Shown: piece after piece, positions 7,513 to 16,340 of the stretch | Layout: every line of letters starts with the position of its first letter | How positions within the stretch are numbered: position 1 is the stretch's first letter | Assembly (NCBI RefSeq): GCF_003001955.1 | Contig: NZ_PVNH01000006.1 | Location: 362,314 to 426,313 of the forward strand | Origin: Prauserella shujinwangii | Lineage (GTDB): Bacteria > Actinomycetota > Actinomycetes > Mycobacteriales > Pseudonocardiaceae | Length of the DNA stretch: 64,000 bases | Direction of reading: 5' to 3' | Program-made: the position numbers and the translations under genes | The notes under the pieces: generated by a model | Seen by the model: the letters and a program-made list of their open reading frames with translations, nothing else | The model's database searches: none | What the model was told of the DNA's origin: nothing

Positions 7513-9618
7513 GTGGACATCGACACTCTTCGCCAGCGGGCCGAGACCCTGCTGCACGCCCTCGCCGGCGCCGACGCGACCCTGCGCGACGACCAGTGGA
7601 CCGCCATCGAGGCGCTCGTCGCGCACCGCAGGCGCGCGCTGGTGGTGCAGCGCACCGGCTGGGGCAAGTCGGCGGTGTACTTCCTGGCGACCGCACTGCT
7701 CCGGGAGCACGGGGCGGGCCCCACGGTGATCGTCTCGCCGCTGCTGGCGCTGATGCGCAACCAGATCGCGGCGGCCGAACGCGCGGGGATCCACGCGGCG
7801 ACGATCAACTCGGCCAACCCGCAGGAGTGGGACGACGTCCAGGCGCGGATCGCCGCGGGCCAGGTCGACGTGCTGCTGGTGAGCCCGGAGCGGTTGAACA
7901 ACCCGGACTTCCGCGACGCCGTGCTGCCCAAGCTGACCGCGTCGGCCGGGCTGCTCGTGGTGGACGAGGCGCACTGCATCTCCGACTGGGGCCACGACTT
8001 CCGGCCCGACTACCGCAGGCTGCGGACGCTGCTCGGGGACCTGCCGGACGGGGTGCCCGTGCTGGCCACCACCGCCACCGCGAACGACCGGGTCGCCACC
8101 GACGTGGCCGAGCAGCTCGGCATCGGCCACCGCAGCGACACCCTCGTCCTGCGCGGTCCGCTGGACCGGGACAGCCTGCGCCTGTCGGTCGTTCGCCTCC
8201 CCGCCCCGGCGCAACGGCTGGCGTGGCTGGCCGAACGGCTCGCCGACCTGCCGGGCTCGGGCATCGTGTACACGCTGACGGTGGCCGCGGCCCACGACGT
8301 CGCGACGCTGCTGCGGGACCGCGGCTACCCGGTGGCCGCCTACACCGGCAAGACCGACCCCGCCGACCGGCAGGCCGCCGAGGACGACCTGCTGGCCAAC
8401 CGGGTCAAGGCGCTCGTCGCCACCTCCGCGCTCGGGATGGGCTTCGACAAGCCGGACCTCGGGTTCGTCGTGCACCTGGGCGCACCGTCCTCCCCCATCG
8501 CCTACTACCAGCAGGTGGGGCGGGCCGGGCGTGGCGTGCGCCGCGCGGAGGTGATCCTCCTGCCCGGCCAGGAGGACGTGGAGATCTGGAACTACTTCGG
8601 ATCGCTGGCCTTCCCCGACGAGCAGCGGGTGACCCAGGTGCTCAACACGCTGGCCTACGCCGACCGCCCCCTGTCGACGGCGGCCATCGAGCCCACCGTC
8701 GAGCTGTCCCGCACGCGGCTGGAGATGGTGCTCAAGGTGCTCGACGTCGACGGAGCGGTACGCCGCGTCCGCGGGGGCTGGGAGGCGACCGGCCAGGACT
8801 GGCACTACGACCGGGAACGCTACGAGCGCGTGCGGCAGGCGAGGGCCGCCGAGCAACGGGCGATGCTGGACTACCTGGACACCACCGGCTGCCGGATGGA
8901 GTTCCTGCGGCACCAGCTCGACGATCCGCACGCCGCGCCGTGCGGCCGCTGCGACAACTGCACCGGCGAGCGCTGGCCCGCCGAGGTCTCCCCGGACGCG
9001 GCACGGGCGACCAGCGAGCGGCTGAACCGCCCGGGGGTGGCCGTGGCGCCGCGCAGGCAGTGGCCCACCGGCATGGCGGCACTGGACGTCCCGCTGTCGG
9101 GCCGCATCGGCAAGGACGAGCAGGCGGACGAGGGCCGGGTCGTGGGCAGGTTGACCGACGTCGGGTGGGGGAACCGGCTGCGCGACCTGGTCGGCGCGAG
9201 CACCTCGGACGGGCCTGTGCCCGATGCCGTGTTCGAAGCCTGCGTCTCGGTGCTGGCCGGCTGGGACTGGCCCGCCCGTCCGGTGGCGGTGGCCGGGATC
9301 GCCTCGCACACCCGCCCGGAGCTGGTCCGCGACCTGACCGAGCGGATCGCCAGGGTCGGGCGGCTGACCCCGCTGGGCACGGTCGACGCGCACGGCCCGC
9401 CACCGCGCCGCGCGAACAGCGCCCAGCGGCTCGCCGACCTGTGGCAACGGCTGAGCCTGCCGGACTCGGTACGGGAGGTGGCCGGCCGGCTCGACGGGCC
9501 GGTGCTCCTGGTGGACGACGTCGTGGACACCGGGTGGACCATGACCGTCGCCGCGCGCCTGCTCCGCCAGGCCGGGGCACCCTCGGTGCTGCCGTTCGCG
9601 CTGGCCGCGACGGCGTAG
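7513..9618 (+). CDS. recQ: RecQ-family DNA helicase fused to a phosphoribosyltransferase-like domain
   Basis: Protein of 701 residues from the GTG at 7513 (V-D-I-D-T-L-R-Q); the frame is open further upstream but the CRP-type box and low-quality sequence lie there. The helicase core has a Walker A with unusual order (QRTGWGKS), DEAH motif VDEAHCISDWGHDFRPDY, TATAN, and motif VI QQVGRAGRG. A four-cysteine zinc site follows (C-R-M-E-F, then CGRCDNC) near residues 460-490. There is no HRDC domain. The last ~200 residues end in VLLVDDVVDTGWT, the PRPP-binding loop of ComF-like phosphoribosyltransferases. RecQ unwinds DNA 3'-5' in recombination repair; the fused domain's substrate is unknown. It ends 15 bases from the convergent WYL gene. 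Confidence 0.88.
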   Translation: MDIDTLRQRAETLLHALAGADATLRDDQWTAIEALVAHRRRALVVQRTGWGKSAVYFLATALLREHGAGPTVIVSPLLALMRNQIAAAERAGIHAATINSANPQEWDDVQARIAAGQVDVLLVSPERLNNPDFRDAVLPKLTASAGLLVVDEAHCISDWGHDFRPDYRRLRTLLGDLPDGVPVLATTATANDRVATDVAEQLGIGHRSDTLVLRGPLDRDSLRLSVVRLPAPAQRLAWLAERLADLPGSGIVYTLTVAAAHDVATLLRDRGYPVAAYTGKTDPADRQAAEDDLLANRVKALVATSALGMGFDKPDLGFVVHLGAPSSPIAYYQQVGRAGRGVRRAEVILLPGQEDVEIWNYFGSLAFPDEQRVTQVLNTLAYADRPLSTAAIEPTVELSRTRLEMVLKVLDVDGAVRRVRGGWEATGQDWHYDRERYERVRQARAAEQRAMLDYLDTTGCRMEFLRHQLDDPHAAPCGRCDNCTGERWPAEVSPDAARATSERLNRPGVAVAPRRQWPTGMAALDVPLSGRIGKDEQADEGRVVGRLTDVGWGNRLRDLVGASTSDGPVPDAVFEACVSVLAGWDWPARPVAVAGIASHTRPELVRDLTERIARVGRLTPLGTVDAHGPPPRRANSAQRLADLWQRLSLPDSVREVAGRLDGPVLLVDDVVDTGWTMTVAARLLRQAGAPSVLPFALAATA

Positions 9619-9633
9619 CGGCCAGGGGCGGTG

Positions 9634-10587
9634 TCACCCACGGCCGAGGAGCCGCGCGCCGAACGCCTGGCAGGCGGCGCGGAAGCCGGGCGGTTCGTGG
9701 ACGGTGAAATCGGCGTCCAGGAAGGCGAGGGCGAGCAGCAGCCACTGCCACGTGTCGAGCATGAGGACGGCCTTCGTCCGCCGGTCGCCGAGCGCCTCGA
9801 GCTCGGCGTCCTGGTGCCGGAAGGCGTCGGCGACCGCGGGCAGGGGCGCCTCGACGGTGAGGACCACCCGGCTGCGGTCCTTGTGGAGCCCCTGCCGGAG
9901 ATAGTCCAGCGCGGTCTCGGCGGGCAACGGCCTGGGCGAGAAGGTGCTCGTGGAGGTCCGGAGGCCGGTGACGCGGTCCAGCCGGAACACCCGCCAGTCC
10001 TCCCGGTGGACGTCCCAGGCGAGCAGGTACCAGCGCAGGTGGTGGTGGACGTGGCGGTAGGGATGCACCTGGCGGGACGTGACCGCGCCGTCGCGGCCCG
10101 CGTAGCCGAACGTGATGACGTGGCGGTGCCGCACGGCGTCGGCGAGCGCGGCGAGGACGTCGGCGCTGACGCTCGGAGCGCCGCTGGGTCCGGTCTCCAG
10201 GCTGGCGCGAAGCTGGGCGGCGCGGTGCCGCAACCGCTTCGGGAGGAACTGGTCGATCTTGCCGTAGGCCCGGGTGGCGGCCTCGTCCACGCTGCCTCCG
10301 GCGGCGCTGCCGGTGGCGGCGAGCGTGGCCAGCCCGAGGAGGGTGGCGATCGCCTCGTCGTCGTCGAGCGCGAGCGGGGGCATGGCGGTGCCCGCGGTGA
10401 GCCGGTAGTGGCCGCCGGGTCCCGGCTGGGTCCGGACCGGATAGCCGTAGCCGCGGAGGCGGTCGATGTCCCTGCGCAGCGTCCGGGGACTGACGCCGAG
10501 CCGCGCGACCAGCTCGTCCGCGGTGAACGCCCGTCCGGTCTGGAGCGTGGCGAGCAGGGCCAGGATGCGCTGGGTGACGTCCGCCAT
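9634..10587 (-). CDS. WYL-domain transcriptional regulator (YafY type)
   Basis: Protein of 317 residues from the ATG at 10587 (MADVTQRILALLATLQ); the frame is open to 10629 but the extra codons run over a palindromic site. An N-terminal DeoR-type winged helix-turn-helix covers residues 1-60 (VARLGVSPRTLRRDIDRLRGYGYPV). The WYL domain is in the second half (HVITFGYAGRDG, then HPYRHVHHHLRWYLLAWDVHREDWRVFRLDRV). WYL proteins sense ligands, often nucleic acid, and control DNA-damage or defence genes. It is divergent from the UvrA-like gene with 61 bases between, so it probably controls itself and that gene. Confidence 0.88.
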   Translation of the reverse strand: MADVTQRILALLATLQTGRAFTADELVARLGVSPRTLRRDIDRLRGYGYPVRTQPGPGGHYRLTAGTAMPPLALDDDEAIATLLGLATLAATGSAAGGSVDEAATRAYGKIDQFLPKRLRHRAAQLRASLETGPSGAPSVSADVLAALADAVRHRHVITFGYAGRDGAVTSRQVHPYRHVHHHLRWYLLAWDVHREDWRVFRLDRVTGLRTSTSTFSPRPLPAETALDYLRQGLHKDRSRVVLTVEAPLPAVADAFRHQDAELEALGDRRTKAVLMLDTWQWLLLALAFLDADFTVHEPPGFRAACQAFGARLLGRG

Positions 10588-10617
10588 GAACCCAGTCTCC
10601 CCCCGGTCGCGGTCAGA

Positions 10618-10629
10618 ATGTGGCCACAT
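10618..10629. promoter_or_regulatory. 12-bp palindrome between the WYL regulator and the UvrA-like gene
   Basis: The sequence ATGTGGCCACAT is its own reverse complement. It lies 20 bases before the UvrA-like ATG and 31 bases before the WYL start, where an operator for a divergently encoded regulator would be expected. The pairing is seen; binding by the WYL protein is inference. Confidence 0.5.
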
Positions 10630-10648
10630 CTGTTTCTAGCCTGCGCCC

Positions 10649-12892
10649 ATGGCGCAACGCACGATCCGCATCCGCGGTGCCCGGACCCACAACCTGAAGA
10701 ACCTCGACCTCGACATCCCCCGCGGCCGGCTGGTCGTGTTCGTCGGCGTGTCCGGCTCCGGCAAGTCGTCCCTGGTGTTCGACACGATCGCGGCCGAGGC
10801 GGGCCACCAGCTCAACGAGACGTTCCCGCCGTTCGCCCGCAACCGGCTGCCGAAATGGACGCGCCCCGAGACCGACGAGATCGAAGGGCTCTCCCCGGTC
10901 GTGGTGATCGACCAGCGCAGGATCGGCGGGAACGCCCGGTCCACGGTCGGCACCATCACCGATGCCTGGACCTACCTGCGGCTGCTGTTCTCCCGGCTCA
11001 GCTCACCGCACGTGGGCGAGTCCAACCACTTCTCGTTCAACGATCCCGCGGGCATGTGCCCGGCCTGCTCCGGGCTCGGCGAGGTGGTGGTCAGCGCCGT
11101 CGACCGCTTCCTCGACCTGGACCGGTCCCTCGCCGAGGGCGCGATCCTGCTGCCCGGCTTCGGCAACGGCGGCTACTGGTACTCGCGGTATGCCGACATC
11201 GGCAGCTTCTCCCCCGACACCCCGCTGCGGGACTGGACGGAGGCCGAGCGCCAGGCCCTGCTCTACGGCGGCGAGCACGCCGCGCGGCTGGGCACCAGGC
11301 CCCCCGCCGACTACGAGGGCATCGTGCCGCGCTTCGAACGCATCTACCTGCGCACCTCCGACGACCTGTCCGACCGCAAGCGGGAGACCATCGCCCGGTT
11401 CACCCGGTCCGAGACGTGCCCCGAATGTCGCGGCGACCGGCTCAACGAGGCGAGCCGCACGGCCACCGTCCTGGGCCGCACCATCGGCGAGCTCGCCCGG
11501 CTGGAGATCACCGAGCTGCACGGCCTGCTGGACGGGGTGACCGACCCCGCGGTCGCCCCGGTCGTCACCGCCCTGCGGAACCGGTTGCGGGCGATGATCA
11601 CCATCGGGCTGGGGTACCTGCACCTCGGCCGGGCCACCACCACCCTGTCCGGTGGGGAGTCGCAGCGGATCAAGACCGTCAAGCACCTCGGCAGCAGCCT
11701 CGTCGAGATGCTCTACGTCTTCGACGAGCCCACCGTCGGCCTGCACCCGCACGACATCGACTCGATGACCGCCCTGCTGCGGGAGCTCCGGGACAAGGGC
11801 AACACCGTCCTCGTCGTCGAGCACGACCCCGCGGTCATGGCGATCGCCGACCAGATCGTCGAGATCGGGCCCGGCGCGGGCACCGGCGGCGGTGAGCTGG
11901 TCTTCCAGGGCACGTTCGCCGAGCTCGGCGCGGCGGGCACGGCGACAGCCACCGCACTCGGCGGGCGGCCACCGGCCAGGACCCGGCCCCGGCAGGCCTC
12001 CGGCACGATCACGGTGGCGAACGCGGCCCGCAACAACCTGCGGAACCTGACCGTCGACATCCCGTGCGAGGTCCTCACCGTCCTCACCGGCGTCGCCGGG
12101 TCGGGCAAGTCCAGCCTCGCGGCGGAGCTGGTCGCCCAGCACGGGGCGATCGTGATCGACCAGAAGCCGGTCAGCACCAACCGGCGCTCCACCCCCGTCA
12201 CCTACACCGGGATCGCCGCCGCCGTCCGCAGGCTCTTCGCCGAGCACAGTGGACTGCCCGCGGGCCGGTTCAGCGCCAACTCCGACGGCGCGTGCCCCGA
12301 CTGCAGGGGCCTGGGTGTCCGGTACACCGATCTGGCCTTCCTGGACGGCCAGGAAACCGTGTGCGAAACGTGCCAGGGGCGCCGGTTCACCGAGGAGGTG
12401 CTCCGCCACCGGGTCGCCGGACTGTCCATCGCGGACATCGACGACCTCACCGTCGCCGACGCCCTCGACCGCCTCCCGGCCGAGCGGATCCGGCAGGCGC
12501 TGCGGCACCTGGAGCGGGTCGGCCTCGGCTATCTCCGGCTCGGTCAGCCGCTCACCACGCTCTCCGGTGGTGAGTGCCAGCGGCTCAAGATCGCCAGGGA
12601 GCTGCGCGACACCGCCGAGCCCACCCGGTACGTCCTCGACGAACCCACCACCGGGCTGCACCCGCGGGACATCGCCACCCTGCTCGACGTCCTCGACCAG
12701 CTCGTCGACCGGCACCACACGGTACTGGTGATCGAGCACAACGTCGACGTCATCCGGCACGCGGACTGGCTCATCGACCTCGGCCCCGGGCCCGGCAGGC
12801 ACGGCGGCCGCATCCTCTACGAGGGGCCGGTCGCCGGCATCACCGACACCGTCACCGCGGCCGCGCTGCACGGCGAGCCCGCCAGCCGGTGA
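10649..12892 (+). CDS. UvrA-like ABC ATPase (short, DrrC/UvrA2 type)
   Basis: Protein of 747 residues, about 200 shorter than UvrA (~950). It has two ABC cassettes: Walker A GVSGSGKSS and GVAGSGKSS, signatures LSGGESQRIK and LSGGECQRLK, Walker B YVFDEPTVGLH and YVLDEPTTGLH. Zinc-type CxxC pairs are kept (CPACSGLG, CPECRG, CPDCRGLG, CETCQG). The missing length fits loss of the UvrB-binding and part of the insertion region, as in UvrA2/DrrC proteins that give resistance to DNA-intercalating drugs. It probably removes ligands from DNA without UvrB. The ATG at 10649 is 61 bases from the WYL regulator. It stops 6 bases from the convergent proB. Confidence 0.88.
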   Translation: MAQRTIRIRGARTHNLKNLDLDIPRGRLVVFVGVSGSGKSSLVFDTIAAEAGHQLNETFPPFARNRLPKWTRPETDEIEGLSPVVVIDQRRIGGNARSTVGTITDAWTYLRLLFSRLSSPHVGESNHFSFNDPAGMCPACSGLGEVVVSAVDRFLDLDRSLAEGAILLPGFGNGGYWYSRYADIGSFSPDTPLRDWTEAERQALLYGGEHAARLGTRPPADYEGIVPRFERIYLRTSDDLSDRKRETIARFTRSETCPECRGDRLNEASRTATVLGRTIGELARLEITELHGLLDGVTDPAVAPVVTALRNRLRAMITIGLGYLHLGRATTTLSGGESQRIKTVKHLGSSLVEMLYVFDEPTVGLHPHDIDSMTALLRELRDKGNTVLVVEHDPAVMAIADQIVEIGPGAGTGGGELVFQGTFAELGAAGTATATALGGRPPARTRPRQASGTITVANAARNNLRNLTVDIPCEVLTVLTGVAGSGKSSLAAELVAQHGAIVIDQKPVSTNRRSTPVTYTGIAAAVRRLFAEHSGLPAGRFSANSDGACPDCRGLGVRYTDLAFLDGQETVCETCQGRRFTEEVLRHRVAGLSIADIDDLTVADALDRLPAERIRQALRHLERVGLGYLRLGQPLTTLSGGECQRLKIARELRDTAEPTRYVLDEPTTGLHPRDIATLLDVLDQLVDRHHTVLVIEHNVDVIRHADWLIDLGPGPGRHGGRILYEGPVAGITDTVTAAALHGEPASR

Positions 12893-12898
12893 GACCGT

Positions 12899-14011
12899 TC
12901 AGCCGTGCCGCAGCGGGACCAGGTCGTCGGCGTGCACGACCTCGCGCCGCTGCTCGTCGGGCAGCTCGTGGCTGGACCGGCCGATGAGGTCCGGCAACTC
13001 GCCGACGTCGAAGGCGACCACCCCGCGGGCGACCACCCGCTGCGCCGGGTCGACCAGGTCGACGACGTCACCCGCCTGGAAGTCGCCGTCGACCCCGGTG
13101 ATCCCGGCGGCGAGCAGCGACCGCCTCCGGCTGACCACGGCGGCGACCGCCCCGTCGTCGAGGTGCAGCCTGCCGCTGGAGCCGGCCGCGTATCCCAGCC
13201 AGAACCGGCGTGCGGACAGCCTGCTGCCCGCCGCGTGGAACGCGGTGCCGCCCCGGGCGTGCCCGAGGGCGTCCTTCGCCTCGGCGGCCGCGGCGATCAG
13301 CACGGGGATGCCCGCCGCCGCGGCCGTGCGCGCGGCGGCCACCTTCGACACCATGCCGCCGGTGCCGAGACCGGAGCTGGACCTGCCGACCGCGAGACCG
13401 TCCAGATCGGACTCGTCGGATACTTCGACGATCTTGCGGGTGGATCCGTTGCGGGGATCCCCGTCGTACAGGCCGTCCACGTCGGACAGCAGGACGAGCC
13501 CGTCGGCACGGATCAGGTGCGCGACGAGAGCGGCGAGCCGGTCGTTGTCACCGAAGCGGATCTCCTCGGTCGCCACGGTGTCGTTCTCGTTGACCACGGG
13601 CACCGCGCCGAGCGCGAGCAGCCGGGAGAAGGTGCGCTCGGCGTTGCGGTAATGCGCGCGCCGGACCACGTCGTCGGAGGTCAGCAGCACCTGGCCGACC
13701 GTGAGCGAGTAGCGGCCGAACGACTCGGCGTAGGCGTGCGCCAGCGCGAGCTGCCCCACGCTCGCGGCCGCCTGCTGCGTCGCCAGGTCCCGGGGACGGG
13801 AGCCCAGCGACAGCGGGGCGAGGCCCGCTCCGATCGCGCCGGAGGAGACCAGCACGATCTGCGTCTCCCGGGACACCCGCTCGGCGATGGCGTCCACCAG
13901 CGCGTCCAGCCGGGCGGCGTCGAGGCCGTCGCCCGCGGTGGTCAGCGCCGACGAGCCGACCTTGACGACCAGCCGGTCCGCCTCGGCGATCGCGCGCCGG
14001 GCCTCACTCAC
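12899..14011 (-). CDS. proB: Glutamate 5-kinase
   Basis: Protein of 370 residues from the GTG at 14011, which overlaps the end of obg by 8 bases; the open frame continues upstream inside obg. The kinase part begins [15 protein letters not shown], with [13 protein letters not shown] [25 protein letters not shown] [12 protein letters not shown] and [12 protein letters not shown]. The C-terminal PUA domain ([24 protein letters not shown] onward) covers the last ~80 residues. It phosphorylates glutamate in the first step of proline synthesis. It is the last gene of the obg transcript. proA, the next enzyme, is not in the window. Confidence 0.94.
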   Translation of the reverse strand: MSEARRAIAEADRLVVKVGSSALTTAGDGLDAARLDALVDAIAERVSRETQIVLVSSGAIGAGLAPLSLGSRPRDLATQQAAASVGQLALAHAYAESFGRYSLTVGQVLLTSDDVVRRAHYRNAERTFSRLLALGAVPVVNENDTVATEEIRFGDNDRLAALVAHLIRADGLVLLSDVDGLYDGDPRNGSTRKIVEVSDESDLDGLAVGRSSSGLGTGGMVSKVAAARTAAAAGIPVLIAAAAEAKDALGHARGGTAFHAAGSRLSARRFWLGYAAGSSGRLHLDDGAVAAVVSRRRSLLAAGITGVDGDFQAGDVVDLVDPAQRVVARGVVAFDVGELPDLIGRSSHELPDEQRREVVHADDLVPLRHG

Positions 14012-15500
14012 CGGTGTCCTCGCCGGACTCCGCGCGAGGCTGCCGCTCCGCGCCCGGGGCCGGCTCGTCCTCCGGCTCACCCTCGCGGCGGATGCGCCGG
14101 GCCTCCTTGCGCTCCGCGGCGCTGACCCGCGTGCGCTGCTCCAGCCTGGTGTCGTTGCCCCGACCGCTCAACTGGGCGGCGGTGCCCGCCGGGGTCGACG
14201 GCTCCCACTCGAACGTCATGTCGCCGATCGTGACCGGGCTGCCGGGCACGGCGCCCCGCCGGGCGAGCTCGTCCTCGACGCCGAGGCGGTTGAGCCGGTC
14301 GGCGAGATAGCCCACGGCCTCGTCGTTGGCGAAGTTGGTCTGCCGCACCCAGCGCTCGGGCCGCGCGCCGCGCACCACGAAGCCGCCGGGTTCGTCCGGG
14401 TCGGCTTCGACGGTGAAGCCGCTGTCGTCGACGGGCTCCGGCCGCAGCACGATCTTCGTCGGCGTGGGCGGCGGCTGCGCGGCACGGTAACCCTCGACGA
14501 TCTCGCCGAGCGCGAACGTCAGCTCCCGCAGGCCCCGGTGCGCCACGGTGGACACCTCGAACACCCGCAGGCCCCGGGCCTCGAACTCGGGACGCACCAG
14601 GTCGGCCAGGTCGGCGGCGTCCGGGACGTCGACCTTGTTCAGCACGATCACGCGCGGCCGTTCGGCGAGCTCGCCGCCGAGCGCGGGGGTGTACCGCGCG
14701 AGCTCGTCCTCGATCGCGTCGACGTCCGACACGGGGTCGCGTCCGGGCTCGTAGGTGGCGCAGTCGACGACATGCACCAGCACGGCGCAGCGCTCGATGT
14801 GCCGCAGGAAGTCCAGTCCGAGACCCTTGCCCTCGCTCGCGCCGGGGATGAGGCCGGGCACGTCGGCCATCGTGAACACGGTGTCGCCCGCCGTGACGAC
14901 GCCGAGGTTGGGCACCAGTGTGGTGAACGGGTAGTCGGCGATCTTCGGCCGCGCGGCGGAGAGCACGGAGATGAGCGACGACTTCCCCGCCGAGGGGAAG
15001 CCGACGAGCCCCACATCGGCCACCGAGCGCAGCTCCAGCACCAGGTCGCGGCTTTCGCCCGGCTCGCCGAGCAGCGCGAACCCGGGCGCCTTGCGGGCGC
15101 GGGAGGCCAGCGCGGCGTTGCCGAGCCCGCCCCGGCCGCCCTTGGCGGCGACGAACGTGGTGCCGGCGCCCACCAGGTCGGCCAGCACGGCGCCGTCCTC
15201 GTCGAGGACCACCGTGCCGTCGGGCACTCGCAGCTCGAGCGGTTCCCCGGCCGCGCCGCTGCGGTTGCCGCCCTGCCCCTGCTTGCCGTTGCCGGCGCGG
15301 GCATGCGGCCGGAAGTGGAAGTCGAGCAGCGTGTGCACACCGGGGTCGACGACGAGCAGCACGTCACCGCCGTGCCCGCCGTTGCCGCCGTCGGGGCCGC
15401 CGAGCGGCTTGAACTTCTCACGGTGCACCGACGCGCAGCCGTTTCCGCCGTTGCCGGCGGTCACGTGGATCACCGCCCGATCGACGAACCGGGACGCCAT
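14004..15500 (-). CDS. obg: Obg-family ribosome-associated GTPase (CgtA)
   Basis: Protein of 498 residues with the three Obg parts: a glycine-rich N-terminal Obg fold (residues 1-158, many G-N-G-G-x-G repeats), the G domain (G1 [10 protein letters not shown]3 [10 protein letters not shown]4 NKVD) and a C-terminal OCT domain with the segment [23 protein letters not shown] charged tail of ~60 residues follows. Obg acts late in 50S assembly and responds to ppGpp. It follows rplU-rpmA as in most bacteria, but a strong terminator hairpin separates it from rpmA. Confidence 0.96.
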   Translation of the reverse strand: MASRFVDRAVIHVTAGNGGNGCASVHREKFKPLGGPDGGNGGHGGDVLLVVDPGVHTLLDFHFRPHARAGNGKQGQGGNRSGAAGEPLELRVPDGTVVLDEDGAVLADLVGAGTTFVAAKGGRGGLGNAALASRARKAPGFALLGEPGESRDLVLELRSVADVGLVGFPSAGKSSLISVLSAARPKIADYPFTTLVPNLGVVTAGDTVFTMADVPGLIPGASEGKGLGLDFLRHIERCAVLVHVVDCATYEPGRDPVSDVDAIEDELARYTPALGGELAERPRVIVLNKVDVPDAADLADLVRPEFEARGLRVFEVSTVAHRGLRELTFALGEIVEGYRAAQPPPTPTKIVLRPEPVDDSGFTVEADPDEPGGFVVRGARPERWVRQTNFANDEAVGYLADRLNRLGVEDELARRGAVPGSPVTIGDMTFEWEPSTPAGTAAQLSGRGNDTRLEQRTRVSAAERKEARRIRREGEPEDEPAPGAERQPRAESGEDTGE

Positions 15501-15545
15501 GTCTCGACCTTCCTGCAGAACTGGGTACCAGGCCCTGGATACAGA

Positions 15546-15588
15546 AACGAGGGACGGGACCGGAGATGTTCCGGACCCGTCCCTCGTT
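15546..15588 (-). terminator. Rho-independent-like terminator after rpmA
   Basis: A 19-bp stem with one mismatch (15546-15564 with 15570-15588) and a 5-base loop lies 30 bases after the rpmA stop. On the minus strand it ends in TTTCTGT, a partial U-tract. This is one of the few canonical terminators in the window and probably ends or attenuates the rplU-rpmA transcript before obg. Confidence 0.75.
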
Positions 15589-15617
15589 CAGGGGTCGTGC
15601 GCGCGAACCGGGCCCGC

Positions 15618-15875
15618 TCAGGCCTCGGTCGGCACGATGTTGACCGTCTTGCGCCCGCGCTTCTGGCCGAACTGCACCGCGCCGCCGGCCAGGGCGAACA
15701 GCGTGTCGTCGCCGCCACGGCCGACGTTCACGCCGGGGTGGAACTTGGTGCCGCGCTGACGGACCAGGATCTCACCCGCGTTGACGACCTGACCGCCGAA
15801 CCGCTTGACGCCGAGGTACTTCGGGTTGGAGTCACGGCCGTTGCGGGAGCTGGACGCGCCCTTCTTGTGTGCCAT
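15618..15875 (-). CDS. rpmA: 50S ribosomal protein L27
   Basis: Protein of 85 residues beginning [17 protein letters not shown] and containing [20 protein letters not shown], the universal L27 sequence. The N-terminus reaches the peptidyl-transferase centre. There is no Firmicutes-type N-terminal extension. It lies 30 bases after rplU in the usual rplU-rpmA pair. Confidence 0.98.
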   Translation of the reverse strand: MAHKKGASSSRNGRDSNPKYLGVKRFGGQVVNAGEILVRQRGTKFHPGVNVGRGGDDTLFALAGGAVQFGQKRGRKTVNIVPTEA

Positions 15876-15905
15876 CGGTGGTCACTCTCCTTCGAGGCAA
15901 CAGCC

Positions 15906-16220
15906 TTACTTGTCGATGCCGGTGACCTCGACGCGGGTCAGCCGCTGGCGGTGACCCTGGCGCTTGTGGTAGCCGGTCTTGTTCTTGAACTTGTGGATCC
16001 GGATCTTGGGACCCTTGGTCTGCTCGACGACCTTGCCGGTGACCGAGACCTTCGCCAGCGCGTCGGCGTCCGTCGTGACCTCGCCGCCATCGACGAGCAG
16101 CACGGCGGGGAAGGTGTGCTCGGTGCCCGGCTCGCCCTCGAGCTTCTCGACCTCGACGACGTCGCCGACAGCCACCTTGTACTGCTTGCCGCCGGTCTTG
16201 ACGATCGCGTACGCCGACAC
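15906..16220 (-). CDS. rplU: 50S ribosomal protein L21
   Basis: Protein of 104 residues: begins [20 protein letters not shown], ends with the conserved [20 protein letters not shown] and LTRVEVTGI. It binds 23S rRNA and pairs with L20. The ATG at 16220 has a GGAGAC-type ribosome binding site. It lies 120 bases downstream of the RNase E gene, with a short hairpin between. Confidence 0.98.
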   Translation of the reverse strand: MSAYAIVKTGGKQYKVAVGDVVEVEKLEGEPGTEHTFPAVLLVDGGEVTTDADALAKVSVTGKVVEQTKGPKIRIHKFKNKTGYHKRQGHRQRLTRVEVTGIDK

Positions 16221-16261
16221 GGAAGTCTCCTGGTTACTCGACAGTGGGTTGGGGCCAATAC

Positions 16262-16280
16262 GCCCGCGGCAACCGCGGGC
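16262..16280 (-). other. 8-bp GC hairpin between rne and rplU
   Basis: Bases 16262-16269 pair with 16273-16280 around a 3-base loop, in the leader of rplU and 60 bases past the rne stop. It could end the rne message, guide processing, or act in the rplU leader. No T-tract follows. Confidence 0.4.
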
Positions 16281-16340
16281 CGTTCTACAGGTTACTGCGT
16301 GACCTCACGCGGCAGGACACCGGGGTCGGGCGCCGGGGCA

